Below are positions 6,902 through 15,667 of a stretch of DNA of 64,000 nucleotides, piece by piece. The notes below the pieces were generated by a model. That model was not told where the DNA came from. It ran no database searches and saw nothing but the letters and a program-made list of their open reading frames with translations. Both the position numbers and the translations under genes were made by a program. Source of the DNA: Candidatus Gastranaerophilales bacterium (GTDB taxonomy: Bacteria > Cyanobacteriota > Vampirovibrionia > Gastranaerophilales > Gastranaerophilaceae); NCBI GenBank assembly GCA_944325735.1, contig CALVBI010000001.1:310001-374000 (forward strand). The letters are read 5' to 3'. How positions within the stretch are numbered: position 1 is the stretch's first letter; each line of letters starts with the position of its first letter.

Positions 6902-9235
6902 TTAAATAAGTGAATATACATCATCTTCCATCAAGCTTTTTTGAAATTCTTCACATTCTGCAATCATGTCAGTCAAAATTTCGTATTTGGGTGAATGAAG
7001 AATTTGAGAAATATCAGCTTGAGGATTGTAATCTACGATATAGTATTCTTTAGTTTTCTCTTTTATTTTTATTACATTGATGTCATCTAGAATTGAGAAT
7101 AGTAAATCAAATACTTGATAAGATTTGCCTAAAAAACTTGCACATCTTCTTAATTCAACTTTTCCGCCGTTATTGTGACAAGCAAATTTTAACATTCCAC
7201 ATACGGTTTTCAAAAATTCTTCTTCATCCATGTATTTTAAGTCATAATTCATAAAATGAATTGATAACGGTGTTGTCTGATTAAGAATTCTGTCAAAAGT
7301 TTCTTTGTCCGCAGGATAATCAAAAAGCATTAAAGAGTCACAAGGTCTTAAATTGTCACGTGTAATTGTACGGGCAAAAAGATCTGAGAATGGTTTTAAT
7401 TTATCTAATATAGGTTTGCTTTCTGCAAAAATCAGAATATTTTGTTTTGAATTTTTAACATAATCATTTACTTGAGGCAAAATATCTGTTTTTTTGCGGT
7501 GATCGTAAATTTTTTGTTGCGGTAAGTTTTCTTCCTCTTTTAAATATTCGGAATGAATATCGTCAATAATTAATTGTACTGATGTATTTCCGTTAAATTC
7601 ATTAATCTGCGGGTGGAAAGCAATGTCTAACGTATCTCCTTTTACAAGAGATGTATCTCCATCTTTCCAGCGAATACAATTAAACTCAGTAGTACCTGCT
7701 TGACAGGTTAAACGTAAATGATTTTTATTTTCACCCATCAATCGTTTTTCTTTAATTTTGAGATTTCTGATAGCAAAAGTCGGGCTAGGATTTGATGCCC
7801 CAAAAGGTTCCAGCTGAGAAATCTGTTCAACTAAATCAACGTCAATATCATCAGGCATAAGTTCTAAATCAATATTAATAAATGGTTTCAAATCTTTTCC
7901 CTGAGCCATTTCTTTAACGGTTTTGCAAAGAGCAGATTTAACCTGTTCAAAAGAGGATTTTTCTTCGCTAAAAGCAAGTCCTGCAGCCATAGCGTGTCCG
8001 CCAAATCCGTCAAACAATTCTGCATTAGCAGAAATTGCATCATATAAATTTATTCCATCAATACTTCTTGCTGAACATCTGAATTGTTTTGTCTCATCAG
8101 AATATGTCATTAAAAAAGTTGGTTTGTAATATTTTTCTACAAGAGATGATGCAACGATTCCGATAATTCCGATATGCCAATCTTTATTGAATAATACGAT
8201 AGCAGAGTTTCTGTTACCTTCAGCTTTTACCATTTCATCAGCTTCTGCAAATGTATTTTGGCATAATTCTTGTCGAATTTTATTAAATTCATTCAAACTC
8301 TGAATAGCCATTTCAATTTCTTGTCTATTATCGGATATTAAAACTTTCAAAGCTGCGTCGACAGTATCAAGACGTCCTGAGGCATTAATTCTTGGTGCAA
8401 TTCCGAATGCAATTTGTTCAGATGTAATTTGACCTTTGTAACCTGCGCTTTCTAACAGTCTTGAAAGCCCGTAATGTTTTCCATTAGAGATTAGTTCTAA
8501 TCCTTTAGTTATAAAATATCTGTTTTCACCGATTAACGGTACAACGTCTGCAACTGTACCTACAGCAACGTATGGTAAAATATCTGAAATGAATTCAAGT
8601 TTGTTGTATTTTTCTAATAATCCTTGAGCAACTTTAAATGCAACACCAACACCTGCAAGAGATGTTAAACTTTCAATTTGTTTTGTCGTTAAGTTTTCAT
8701 CTAAAGCATTAGGAGCTTTTGGATTTATAATTCCATAAGCTTTTGGCAAAATTTCAGGAGCTTCGTGGTGATCTGTAATAATTACATCTATTTTAAAACT
8801 GTTTAAGAAGTTCACTGCATCGACATCTGAAATCCCGCAGTCACAAGATATAATGACTTTAGGTTTAACTTGTGTCATTACTTTTACAAGAGCTTTTGTA
8901 TCAAAACCGTGTCCTTCTTTTTCTCTGTCAGGAATAAAGTAATTAACGTCAGCTCCTAAGAATTTAAAAGTTCTGTATAGCAAAGAAGTGGAAGTTACAC
9001 CATCGGCATCAAAGTCACCGTGGATAACAATTTTTTCTCCGTTATCAATAGCATTTGATAATCTTTCAATAACTTTTTCCATATCCGTAAAAGCTTTCGG
9101 ATGAGTAATTTTAGTTTCAAGAGGATGCGTAAATTCGTAAATATCTTCATCAGATTTGATACCTCTTGAATGTAAAAGTCTTTTTATTAAAGATTTCTCC
9201 TGCCCGTCGTATTTATTAAAAATCCACTCTTTCAT
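6902..9235 (-). CDS. recJ: Single-stranded-DNA-specific exonuclease RecJ
   Basis: 777-residue DHH-family 5'-3' exonuclease used in recombination and mismatch/base excision repair. The DHH domain shows HGDFDADGV at 72-80, CDCGISD near 130 and the DHH triad at 154-156. The DHHA1 domain has GFGGHAMAAGLAF. An OB-like region follows, and a C-terminal extension of about 200 residues makes it longer than E. coli RecJ (577), as in many Gram-positive and cyanobacterial forms. The promoter gives an almost leaderless start: TATAAT, seven bases, then ATG. It is divergent from the 9291 gene. Confidence 0.95.
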   Translation of the reverse strand: MKEWIFNKYDGQEKSLIKRLLHSRGIKSDEDIYEFTHPLETKITHPKAFTDMEKVIERLSNAIDNGEKIVIHGDFDADGVTSTSLLYRTFKFLGADVNYFIPDREKEGHGFDTKALVKVMTQVKPKVIISCDCGISDVDAVNFLNSFKIDVIITDHHEAPEILPKAYGIINPKAPNALDENLTTKQIESLTSLAGVGVAFKVAQGLLEKYNKLEFISDILPYVAVGTVADVVPLIGENRYFITKGLELISNGKHYGLSRLLESAGYKGQITSEQIAFGIAPRINASGRLDTVDAALKVLISDNRQEIEMAIQSLNEFNKIRQELCQNTFAEADEMVKAEGNRNSAIVLFNKDWHIGIIGIVASSLVEKYYKPTFLMTYSDETKQFRCSARSIDGINLYDAISANAELFDGFGGHAMAAGLAFSEEKSSFEQVKSALCKTVKEMAQGKDLKPFINIDLELMPDDIDVDLVEQISQLEPFGASNPSPTFAIRNLKIKEKRLMGENKNHLRLTCQAGTTEFNCIRWKDGDTSLVKGDTLDIAFHPQINEFNGNTSVQLIIDDIHSEYLKEEENLPQQKIYDHRKKTDILPQVNDYVKNSKQNILIFAESKPILDKLKPFSDLFARTITRDNLRPCDSLMLFDYPADKETFDRILNQTTPLSIHFMNYDLKYMDEEEFLKTVCGMLKFACHNNGGKVELRRCASFLGKSYQVFDLLFSILDDINVIKIKEKTKEYYIVDYNPQADISQILHSPKYEILTDMIAECEEFQKSLMEDDVYSLI

Positions 9236-9242
9236 ACTCAGG

Positions 9243-9270
9243 ATTATAGCATAAATATTTATGCTATACT
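9243..9270. promoter_or_regulatory. Divergent palindromic promoter of recJ and the 9291 operon
   Basis: Positions 9245-9268 form a perfect 24-bp palindrome with centre AAATATTT. Each arm contains an extended -10: TGCTATAAT toward recJ and TGCTATACT toward the 9291 gene. Transcription in the two directions would therefore compete for one symmetrical site, or be controlled together. Confidence 0.6.
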
Positions 9271-9290
9271 AAAATTAAGGGAGAAATTGT

Positions 9291-9689
9291 ATGAAAGAAA
9301 AAGCTGTAGAATATTTTAAGACTAATTATTCTTGTTCAGAAAGTGTAATAAGAGCAGCATCAGAAGAAGGACTTTGTCCCAAAGAACTTTTATCTGTAGC
9401 TACAGCATTCTGTGGTGGTTTGTCATCAGGTTGTGTATGTGGAACTATTGCTGCTGCTCAATTGATTAACGGTTACAATTTTGGACGAGAAAATGTATTA
9501 GGAAATAAAGTAATCGCTCGTCAAAATGCAAAAGCAATTGTTGAAGAATTTAAAAAAAGAAATAAAGTTACTTGCTGCAGAATTCTATCAGGCGGTCTTG
9601 AAGGACCTGCAAGAAAAGAACGTTGTGCTAAATATGTGGCTGATGTTTGCGAAATCATTGAAGATATAATTAAAACAAAGGTAAAATAA
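9291..9689 (+). CDS. C_GCAxxG_C_C family protein
   Basis: 132 residues. Cysteine pattern: NYSCSESV near residue 15, a CGGLSSGCVCG block near 44-54, and CCRILSGGL near 98, then two late cysteines. This matches the C_GCAxxG_C_C family of small presumed redox proteins, often with a signature CGGG...GCxCG and found mainly in anaerobes. The biochemical activity is unknown. A GGGAGAAATT RBS precedes the ATG. The fluC gene begins directly after its stop (TAAATG), so they are one operon. Confidence 0.8.
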   Translation: MKEKAVEYFKTNYSCSESVIRAASEEGLCPKELLSVATAFCGGLSSGCVCGTIAAAQLINGYNFGRENVLGNKVIARQNAKAIVEEFKKRNKVTCCRILSGGLEGPARKERCAKYVADVCEIIEDIIKTKVK

Positions 9690-10067
9690 ATGTATTTGAA
9701 CTTGATTTCAATTTTTATAGGCGGAGGATTAGGAGCTGTATTAAGATATTTAGTCGGTTTTAATCTAGCTAAGCATTTTGAAATTAATCTTCCTATTTCA
9801 ACTTTTCTTGTGAATGTTTTAGGAAGTTTTATTATCGGATTTTTATACTTTTTATTTATAGAAAAAGCCGATATAAGTCCTGCAGTGAAACTTGCATTAA
9901 CTGTCGGATTTTGCGGAGGATTGACAACTTTTAGCACTTTTTCTTTGGAATTATTTGAAATGATTGGAAATCAGCAGTTTTTCCATGCTTTTTCATATAT
10001 TATTTTAAGTATTACGATATGTTTGTTGATGACAGCGATAGGAGCGTATTTTGCAAAACTTATTTAA
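9690..10067 (+). CDS. crcB: Fluoride exporter FluC (CrcB)
   Basis: 125-residue, four-helix membrane protein that exports fluoride as a dual-topology dimer. Family motifs are clear: GGGLGAVLRY at the start, STFLVNVLGSFIIGF in helix 2, and GFCGGLTTFSTFS in helix 3. It starts right after the preceding stop codon and overlaps the next gene by 17 bases, so the three form one operon. I looked for a fluoride riboswitch before the operon and found none. Confidence 0.93.
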   Translation: MYLNLISIFIGGGLGAVLRYLVGFNLAKHFEINLPISTFLVNVLGSFIIGFLYFLFIEKADISPAVKLALTVGFCGGLTTFSTFSLELFEMIGNQQFFHAFSYIILSITICLLMTAIGAYFAKLI

Positions 10068-10893
10068 CTTTGATAAATTAAATTTCATAACAGCCGGAAT
10101 GCCTTTAAGAACAGGAAAAGGCAGTTATGTATCAGCTTTTGATGTTTTAAAAGAAATGAATTTGGACGGTATGGAACTTGAATTTGTCCATGGCGTTAGA
10201 ATGAATGATGAGCATAGAAAATTTGTCAAAGAGCAGTCTAAGGATTTTGTTGTAACAGCTCATGGACCTTTTTATATTAATCTTAATTCTAAGGAAGAAG
10301 AAAAGATTGACGCAAGTGTACAAAGAATAATAGATACAGCATCTGTAGCATCTCAAGCAGGAGCTTTTAGTATAACTTATCACGCAGCTTTTTATATGGG
10401 TGCTGATAAAGAAACTGTTTATAATCGTGTAAAAACTCAAACTAAACGAATTATTGATGTTTTGGAACGAGAAAAAATAAAAGTTTGGGTTCGCCCTGAA
10501 ACAACTGGTAAAGCAACTCAATGGGGTGATGAAGACGAGATTATAAGATTATCAAAAGAATTTGAACAAGTTCTTCCTTGTATTGATTTTTCACATCTTC
10601 ACGCAAGATCAGCCGGTGAATATAATACTTACGATGAATTTTCAAGAGTTTTGGAAAAAATGGGAAATGAATTAGGACAATATGCTCTTGATAACTTCCA
10701 CGGGCACCTTGCAGGTATTGAATATACAGCTAAAGGTGAAAGACAGCATTTGAATTTAGAAGAATCTGATATGAATTATAAAGACTTGATAAAAGTAATG
10801 AAAGAATTCAATGTAAAAGGTGCACTTGTGTGTGAAAGTCCTAATATTGAAGATGATTGTAAACTTTTAAAAGATTACTATAATTCTCTTTAA
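10051..10893 (+). CDS. Endonuclease IV-like TIM-barrel protein
   Basis: 280 residues, related to AP endonuclease IV / xylose-isomerase-like TIM barrels. The metal-ligand pattern is visible: VTAHGPFYINL, SITYHAAFYMG, RPETTGK, CIDFSHLHAR, FHGHLAGIEY and ALVCESPNIEDD. The family cleaves DNA 5' of abasic sites using three zinc ions; a sugar isomerase-type role is the alternative. The TTG start at 10051 is preferred because GGAG stands six bases before it. It overlaps crcB by 17 bases. Confidence 0.8.
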   Translation: MQNLFNFDKLNFITAGMPLRTGKGSYVSAFDVLKEMNLDGMELEFVHGVRMNDEHRKFVKEQSKDFVVTAHGPFYINLNSKEEEKIDASVQRIIDTASVASQAGAFSITYHAAFYMGADKETVYNRVKTQTKRIIDVLEREKIKVWVRPETTGKATQWGDEDEIIRLSKEFEQVLPCIDFSHLHARSAGEYNTYDEFSRVLEKMGNELGQYALDNFHGHLAGIEYTAKGERQHLNLEESDMNYKDLIKVMKEFNVKGALVCESPNIEDDCKLLKDYYNSL

Positions 10894-10996
10894 TCTAATG
10901 TAAATAAACGATATTATTAAAGATTTTCTTGTTATTTGACGTAATACTTGAAGAATAAATATTTCTGTGTCAATTAACAATATAAGGTCTTGAAAA

Positions 10997-11365
10997 ATGT
11001 TTAATAATGTGAATAATCCATTTGGAAATCGAGCAATATCTTCTTCTACATCATCTGACAGTAATGGCAGACGTCAAAAAGAAGATCCAAAAGAAGAATT
11101 AAAAAAATATATTGACGAAGATGAGCCAGATGAAGTCTTAATCGGCGGACAGCCTATTTTGACTGAAGAAGAAGTGCTTGCAATGACAAGACAGTATATT
11201 GCAAAATTAAAGTCAGAACATGAAGAAAATGAAAAAGTTCAAAAAAAACTTGATAAATACTTAGAAAATTTTGATGTGAAAAAATTTATGAAAAAGAACC
11301 CAAATATGACTAGTCCTGATTTTTACATGGTAATGTTTAACGAAACTGAAGGTTTGGTAAAATAG
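10997..11365 (+). CDS. Small charged protein, paralogue of the next gene
   Basis: 122 residues, hydrophilic and acidic, with a low-complexity Ser/Thr-rich N-terminus and a helical C-terminal half. No domain is recognised. The segment KKLDKYLENFDVKKFMKK near residue 75 to 92 aligns with LQNYLNTFDVAQFIKT in the 11462 product, and both end about 25 residues later in a [LI]-[VI]-K tail, so these are tandem paralogues. It has AAGG before the ATG and its own probable promoter, being about 100 bases from the upstream gene. Confidence 0.65.
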   Translation: MFNNVNNPFGNRAISSSTSSDSNGRRQKEDPKEELKKYIDEDEPDEVLIGGQPILTEEEVLAMTRQYIAKLKSEHEENEKVQKKLDKYLENFDVKKFMKKNPNMTSPDFYMVMFNETEGLVK

Positions 11366-11461
11366 TTTTTTGTAACATGTCTTAAATTTTTTAAAGAATT
11401 AAAAAAAAGTGTCCGATATACCATTATGTAAAAGAGTAGTTTTACAGAAAGGATAGGTATT

Positions 11462-11860
11462 ATGGAAATTTCAGGAGTATCATCAAAGGCTTACACCTCA
11501 GCTGCAGCATCGTTAGAAGAAGAAGACGAATTACAAGAAGAACAAGAAGAAAAAGCTACCGAAGAATCAAAAGAATACGGTGTATCAACAAAAGAAGCTG
11601 AAGAAAAAGATACGACACAATTTTCATCATCTGAATATGATGAAGATGATGTAGAAGAAAAAGCTACAAATTATTTGAAAAACATTATGTTTACAACTAA
11701 TTTGACAGATAAATCAGCTGCTGCATTACAAAATTATTTGAATACATTTGATGTAGCACAATTTATTAAAACCTACGGACCGTTTACATCAACCTCAGAA
11801 ATATCAGCAGCAATGTATGCGGCAACGTCAGGCATGATTAAACAACAACAGGACGAATAG
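11462..11860 (+). CDS. Small acidic protein, paralogue of the 10997 product
   Basis: 132 residues. The first 65 are very rich in Glu, Asp, Ser and Lys and likely disordered. The C-terminal half carries the shared YLxxFDVxxFxK motif found in the preceding gene. No signal peptide, no membrane segment, no known family. RBS AAAGGATAGG precedes the ATG. A strong hairpin follows the stop. Confidence 0.65.
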   Translation: MEISGVSSKAYTSAAASLEEEDELQEEQEEKATEESKEYGVSTKEAEEKDTTQFSSSEYDEDDVEEKATNYLKNIMFTTNLTDKSAAALQNYLNTFDVAQFIKTYGPFTSTSEISAAMYAATSGMIKQQQDE

Positions 11861-11869
11861 TATAAAATA

Positions 11870-11905
11870 AAAGGCGATGAATTTTATTATTCACCGCCTT
11901 TTTTA
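11870..11905. terminator. Intrinsic terminator between convergent genes
   Basis: Stem of seven plus five pairs with one mismatch (11870-11882 paired to 11886-11898 approximately), then TTTTTTAATTTTTG. It ends the 11462 transcript and may also serve metG from the other side. Confidence 0.75.
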
Positions 11906-11923
11906 ATTTTTGTATTTATTTAA

Positions 11924-13486
11924 TTATTGTTTTTTAGCTGATTTGTCTGCTAATTCTGAATCTAATCTCAAGAATACAGGTTTTATATCTTCTTTAGAGA
12001 TTAGTTTTCCGCATTTAATATTATCAGCTGTCAAATCGTCTAATTTTGTTTTTAAATCGAACGATAATTGTTTTGCCATATCAGAAGCAATATTTGGGCA
12101 ATACGGATAAATTAATGATGCAATGATGCACATAACATCAAGTACATTTACAAGAACCTGTCCGCATTCTGTCATTTTTTCTTCTTTTGCTAATGTCCAA
12201 GGTGCTGTATCTTGAACATATTTGTTTGTAGCATCGACTAATGATGTAATTTCAAGTCCTGCTTCTGCTATTTCAAAATTATCAAAATGTTTTTTAACGA
12301 TTTGGATTGTGCCTAGAGCTTTTTTAGCTAAAGGATTTTCTCCTTTGAATTCAGGTTTAACTTCACCGTCAAAATATTTTACTAACATTGATAGGGTTCT
12401 GTTTAAAAGATTTCCCATACTGTTTGCAAGATGTGCATTTACTTTTTCTTTAAAGTCATCATCAGAATAATTTCCGTCACGTCCGCAAGGTGCAGATGTT
12501 GCCATGTAGTATCTGAAAGCGTCAGGATGTTCTAAATTGAAACTTTCAAGAACTGATGTTGGAGAAATTACATTACCTAATGATTTTGACATTTTAGATT
12601 CGTCAATTGTAATCCAGCCATGAGCTAGAATATGTTTTGGTAATGGTAAATCTAATGCCATTAAAAATGCAGGCCAGTAAATGCTGTGGAATTTCAAGAT
12701 ATCTTTTCCGATTACCTGTACATTAGCAGGCCAGTATTTTTTGAAGTTTTCTGATGGATTTTCAGTGTCATATCCTAATGCTGTAATATAGTTAGAAAGA
12801 GCGTCAATCCATACATAAATAGATTGTTCATCATCACCTAATACATCAATACCCCATTCAACATTTGATTTTGCACGAGATACTGAAATATCCTGAATAT
12901 CTTCTAATTGATTAATTACTTCATTAGCTCTGAATTCAGGAACAATAAAATCAGGGTGATCTTTAATATGTTTGATTATAGCATCTTTGTATTTTGTTAA
13001 TTTAAAGAAATAGTTTTCTTCTTTAACAACTTCAGGTTTTTTAAGGTGATCAGGACAAAGGCCGTCTTCTGTCAAATCTTTTGGATTTAAGAAGCATTCA
13101 CAACCTTGACAGTATAAACCTTCGTATGAATGTTTGTAAATATCACCTTGTTTTAATAATTTATCAAAGATGTGTTGAACAATTTTTTCGTGGTCTTCAT
13201 CAGTTGTTCTAATAAATTTTGTATAATCAACATCTAGAGCTTTCCAAGCATCTTTAAATTTCTGAGCATTTTCATCACACAATTCTTTTGGTGTAATTCC
13301 TTTTGCAGCAGCAGTTTTTTGAATTTTAATACCGTGTTCGTCAGTTCCTGTAAGGAAATATACATTATCACAACGTTGAGTGTAATGTCTTGCGATTATA
13401 TCAGTTAGAATTTTTTCATAAGCGTGTCCGATATGTGGAGCGCCATTTACGTAATCTATTGCAGTTGTTAAATAAAACTTTTCCAT
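11924..13486 (-). CDS. metG: Methionyl-tRNA synthetase
   Basis: 520-residue class I aminoacyl-tRNA synthetase that charges tRNA-Met. HIGH is at 18-21 (APHIGHAYEK), KMSKS at 298-302, and the zinc-knuckle CQGCECF...CPDH at 126-147. The length shows that it lacks the C-terminal EMAP-like tRNA-binding extension. RBS GTGAGGT precedes the ATG, and a TGCTAAAAT -10 stands further upstream, so the mRNA has a short leader. Confidence 0.96.
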   Translation of the reverse strand: MEKFYLTTAIDYVNGAPHIGHAYEKILTDIIARHYTQRCDNVYFLTGTDEHGIKIQKTAAAKGITPKELCDENAQKFKDAWKALDVDYTKFIRTTDEDHEKIVQHIFDKLLKQGDIYKHSYEGLYCQGCECFLNPKDLTEDGLCPDHLKKPEVVKEENYFFKLTKYKDAIIKHIKDHPDFIVPEFRANEVINQLEDIQDISVSRAKSNVEWGIDVLGDDEQSIYVWIDALSNYITALGYDTENPSENFKKYWPANVQVIGKDILKFHSIYWPAFLMALDLPLPKHILAHGWITIDESKMSKSLGNVISPTSVLESFNLEHPDAFRYYMATSAPCGRDGNYSDDDFKEKVNAHLANSMGNLLNRTLSMLVKYFDGEVKPEFKGENPLAKKALGTIQIVKKHFDNFEIAEAGLEITSLVDATNKYVQDTAPWTLAKEEKMTECGQVLVNVLDVMCIIASLIYPYCPNIASDMAKQLSFDLKTKLDDLTADNIKCGKLISKEDIKPVFLRLDSELADKSAKKQ

Positions 13487-13524
13487 TTTTTACCTCACTT
13501 ATAGGTTTAATTTTAGCATAAACA

Positions 13525-15156
13525 TTATTTGTGTTTAAAAATCATATATCGAAAACCATTATCGATAACTGTGACCGGTTTGTAATTTTCTTGAACAAAT
13601 CCGCAAAAATCCAGTGCATAATCATTACAAATATACTGAAAATAGTAATCTTTCATATTTAAGTTATTAAAAATAATGTATTCAGGCATATTTTCTTTGT
13701 AATGATTGATGATTTTATCTTCGCCAAGACTTTCTGTATAAAGTGGTAAAAGAGAATTATAGAAATCATCGGAATTCCTTTGAGTAAGAAAGTTTACGGT
13801 CATTCCTTCAGGGAAAATAACAATTTTATCTGTCGGTTTTGTTGTTTTATTAATAAAATCGTTAAGTTCATTTGTACTTTGAGCCAAATCTTTTACTGTG
13901 TAAATTGTACCTTTAGGAGTTGTAACTTTATTATTTACTAAAGATAACATATAAAGGTTTGTAAAAAGATACAAAATAGTCGCTATGATTAAATAAATAC
14001 CTGCTGTTTTTTCAAGTTTCTCAGGTAGAACTTTGAAAATCAAAGCGAAAATTGCAATTAACAAAATAGGGAAATAAAAATTTCCATAGCTGTATAAAAG
14101 CAATACCCAAAAAACTTTAGCACTTACTGTTAATGCAGAAAGTACAAGTATCAATAATTTCGTATCAAATTTTTTATACATTGCAATTGCACTGATTAAA
14201 AGACACAGCGGAAGAAATCCGAATGCTGTTTTTACATTTTCGGTGAAAAACCATAAATATCCGATATATCCTAAAATAGAAATAGATATTGGTAAAATTT
14301 TATTGTTTTTATTAAAAGCAAAAGCGCCATATAATATTGCACCAAATGGGATTGCGCATTTTAAAAAGCTTATTAGATCAGCTAATAATGCTTTTGGATG
14401 AAAATAAATTCCGCTGTTTTGGTAAAAGTATGTCAAAGTTTTACTTTTAGCCATTGCGCTTGTAATTTTAAGAGAATTTATCAAATCATTTATTGATAAT
14501 CCTTGAATAAACAAAAATCCAAAACTTAATAAAGGAATTGAAATAAATGATAGAAAAGCTTTCCAATTCTTGTTTTTGATGATGAAAAATAAAATTACTA
14601 ATCCGTATAATAAAAAATCATATTTATTTGCAATACAAATTCCTGCAAGTAGTGAACTTATTACAAGATTTAGAGATTTTTTGTCATCATTGAATTTTAA
14701 TAGAAAATATAATGAGTATAAAAAACTAACGAGTCCGTATAAAACAGACCAAGAATAAGGGAAATGATAGTTAAAAATACTTGTTGTCGTAATTCCAATT
14801 GATATTGTGAGTAAGCCTATACAAAAACTGAAGAATTCTCCAAAAAATTTTTTAGCGATAAGATAAATTCCGCTTATTGTTAAAATTGAACATACACAAC
14901 CGCTTAAATACAATGTAGCTAATTTAGCACCTATAACCTTGTATAGTAAAGCATTAATCTGATATGACAAAGGTCCGTATATGTTGAATAAGTCTTTGTA
15001 TAATATTTTCCCTTGTAAAATTTGTTCAGGATAATATACTTCACGTCCGAAATCTATTAATATTCCTGAATAATGTCCACAAAAAATTAACAATCCCAAA
15101 ATCGTTAGTATCCATAAAAAAATGAGATACTTATTATTATTTATAATCTCTTTCAT
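13525..15156 (-). CDS. Polytopic membrane glycosyltransferase (GT39/ArnT-like)
   Basis: About 543 residues from the ATG at 15154-15156, preferred over a TTG 36 bases upstream. It has about ten to twelve hydrophobic segments. The first periplasmic loop carries DFGREVYYPEQILQGK, the acidic motif of polyprenyl-phosphate-dependent GT-C sugar transferases, followed by a GPLSYQINALL helix. A soluble C-terminal domain of about 100 residues ends the protein. It likely transfers a lipid-linked sugar to an envelope component; donor and acceptor are unknown. Confidence 0.75.
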   Translation of the reverse strand: MKEIINNNKYLIFLWILTILGLLIFCGHYSGILIDFGREVYYPEQILQGKILYKDLFNIYGPLSYQINALLYKVIGAKLATLYLSGCVCSILTISGIYLIAKKFFGEFFSFCIGLLTISIGITTTSIFNYHFPYSWSVLYGLVSFLYSLYFLLKFNDDKKSLNLVISSLLAGICIANKYDFLLYGLVILFFIIKNKNWKAFLSFISIPLLSFGFLFIQGLSINDLINSLKITSAMAKSKTLTYFYQNSGIYFHPKALLADLISFLKCAIPFGAILYGAFAFNKNNKILPISISILGYIGYLWFFTENVKTAFGFLPLCLLISAIAMYKKFDTKLLILVLSALTVSAKVFWVLLLYSYGNFYFPILLIAIFALIFKVLPEKLEKTAGIYLIIATILYLFTNLYMLSLVNNKVTTPKGTIYTVKDLAQSTNELNDFINKTTKPTDKIVIFPEGMTVNFLTQRNSDDFYNSLLPLYTESLGEDKIINHYKENMPEYIIFNNLNMKDYYFQYICNDYALDFCGFVQENYKPVTVIDNGFRYMIFKHK

Positions 15157-15250
15157 ATTACAAAATTTAACAAATAAATGCCTAAAAAGCAATTTTTATG
15201 GATAGAAAAACTTTATATACATGTGTACAAAGGTCTATAAAGGTGGTTTT

Positions 15251-15667
15251 ATGTCATTAGGATGGGCGGATAATTTGGATATGTTAGCACAAAACGGTGT
15301 ATTGGATTTTGATGCTCCAGCTTATATTACAGGACAAACACCTCGATATGTTGGAGGATTATCTTCTCAACCATCTCCTTTTGTAGGACCGATGCCGAAT
15401 AATCAAAATCTTCAACAGCCTAAAGTTGATGAATTCAGTTATGAAAAAAAAGATAAAAAAGATATAGTATCTAATCATGCTTGGAAAAAATGGGCATTTG
15501 GATTGGTTGCAGCAGGTGCATTGATTTTTGGCGGAATTAAATTTAAATCAAAAATATTGCCTGCAATAAAAAAATTACCTCAAACTTTAAAATTGGATAA
15601 AGTTGCTGATTTCTTTAAAAATAGTTGGAATAAATTTACCGGATTGTTTAAAAGCAAAAAACCTTAA
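15251..15667 (+). CDS. Unknown protein with one membrane helix
   Basis: 138 residues from the ATG at 15251, chosen because AAAGGTGG lies just upstream. An ATG at 15221 has no RBS. The N-terminal 60 residues are rich in Pro, Gly and Gln. A single membrane helix (WAFGLVAAGALIFGGIKF) near the middle is followed by a very basic tail with repeated KxxxxIKKLP/FKxxWNKF pattern, likely amphipathic. I do not recognise the family. Its stop overlaps the aroB stop on the other strand by four bases. Confidence 0.6.
   Translation: MSLGWADNLDMLAQNGVLDFDAPAYITGQTPRYVGGLSSQPSPFVGPMPNNQNLQQPKVDEFSYEKKDKKDIVSNHAWKKWAFGLVAAGALIFGGIKFKSKILPAIKKLPQTLKLDKVADFFKNSWNKFTGLFKSKKP

Noticed and set aside
9271-9290. Fluoride riboswitch upstream of the crcB operon
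   Set aside because: The gap before the operon is about 20 bases after the -10 and lacks the conserved crcB-motif core.
13487-13524. T-box leader for metG
   Set aside because: The leader is under 40 bases, too short for a T-box, and no AGGGTGG-type box is seen.
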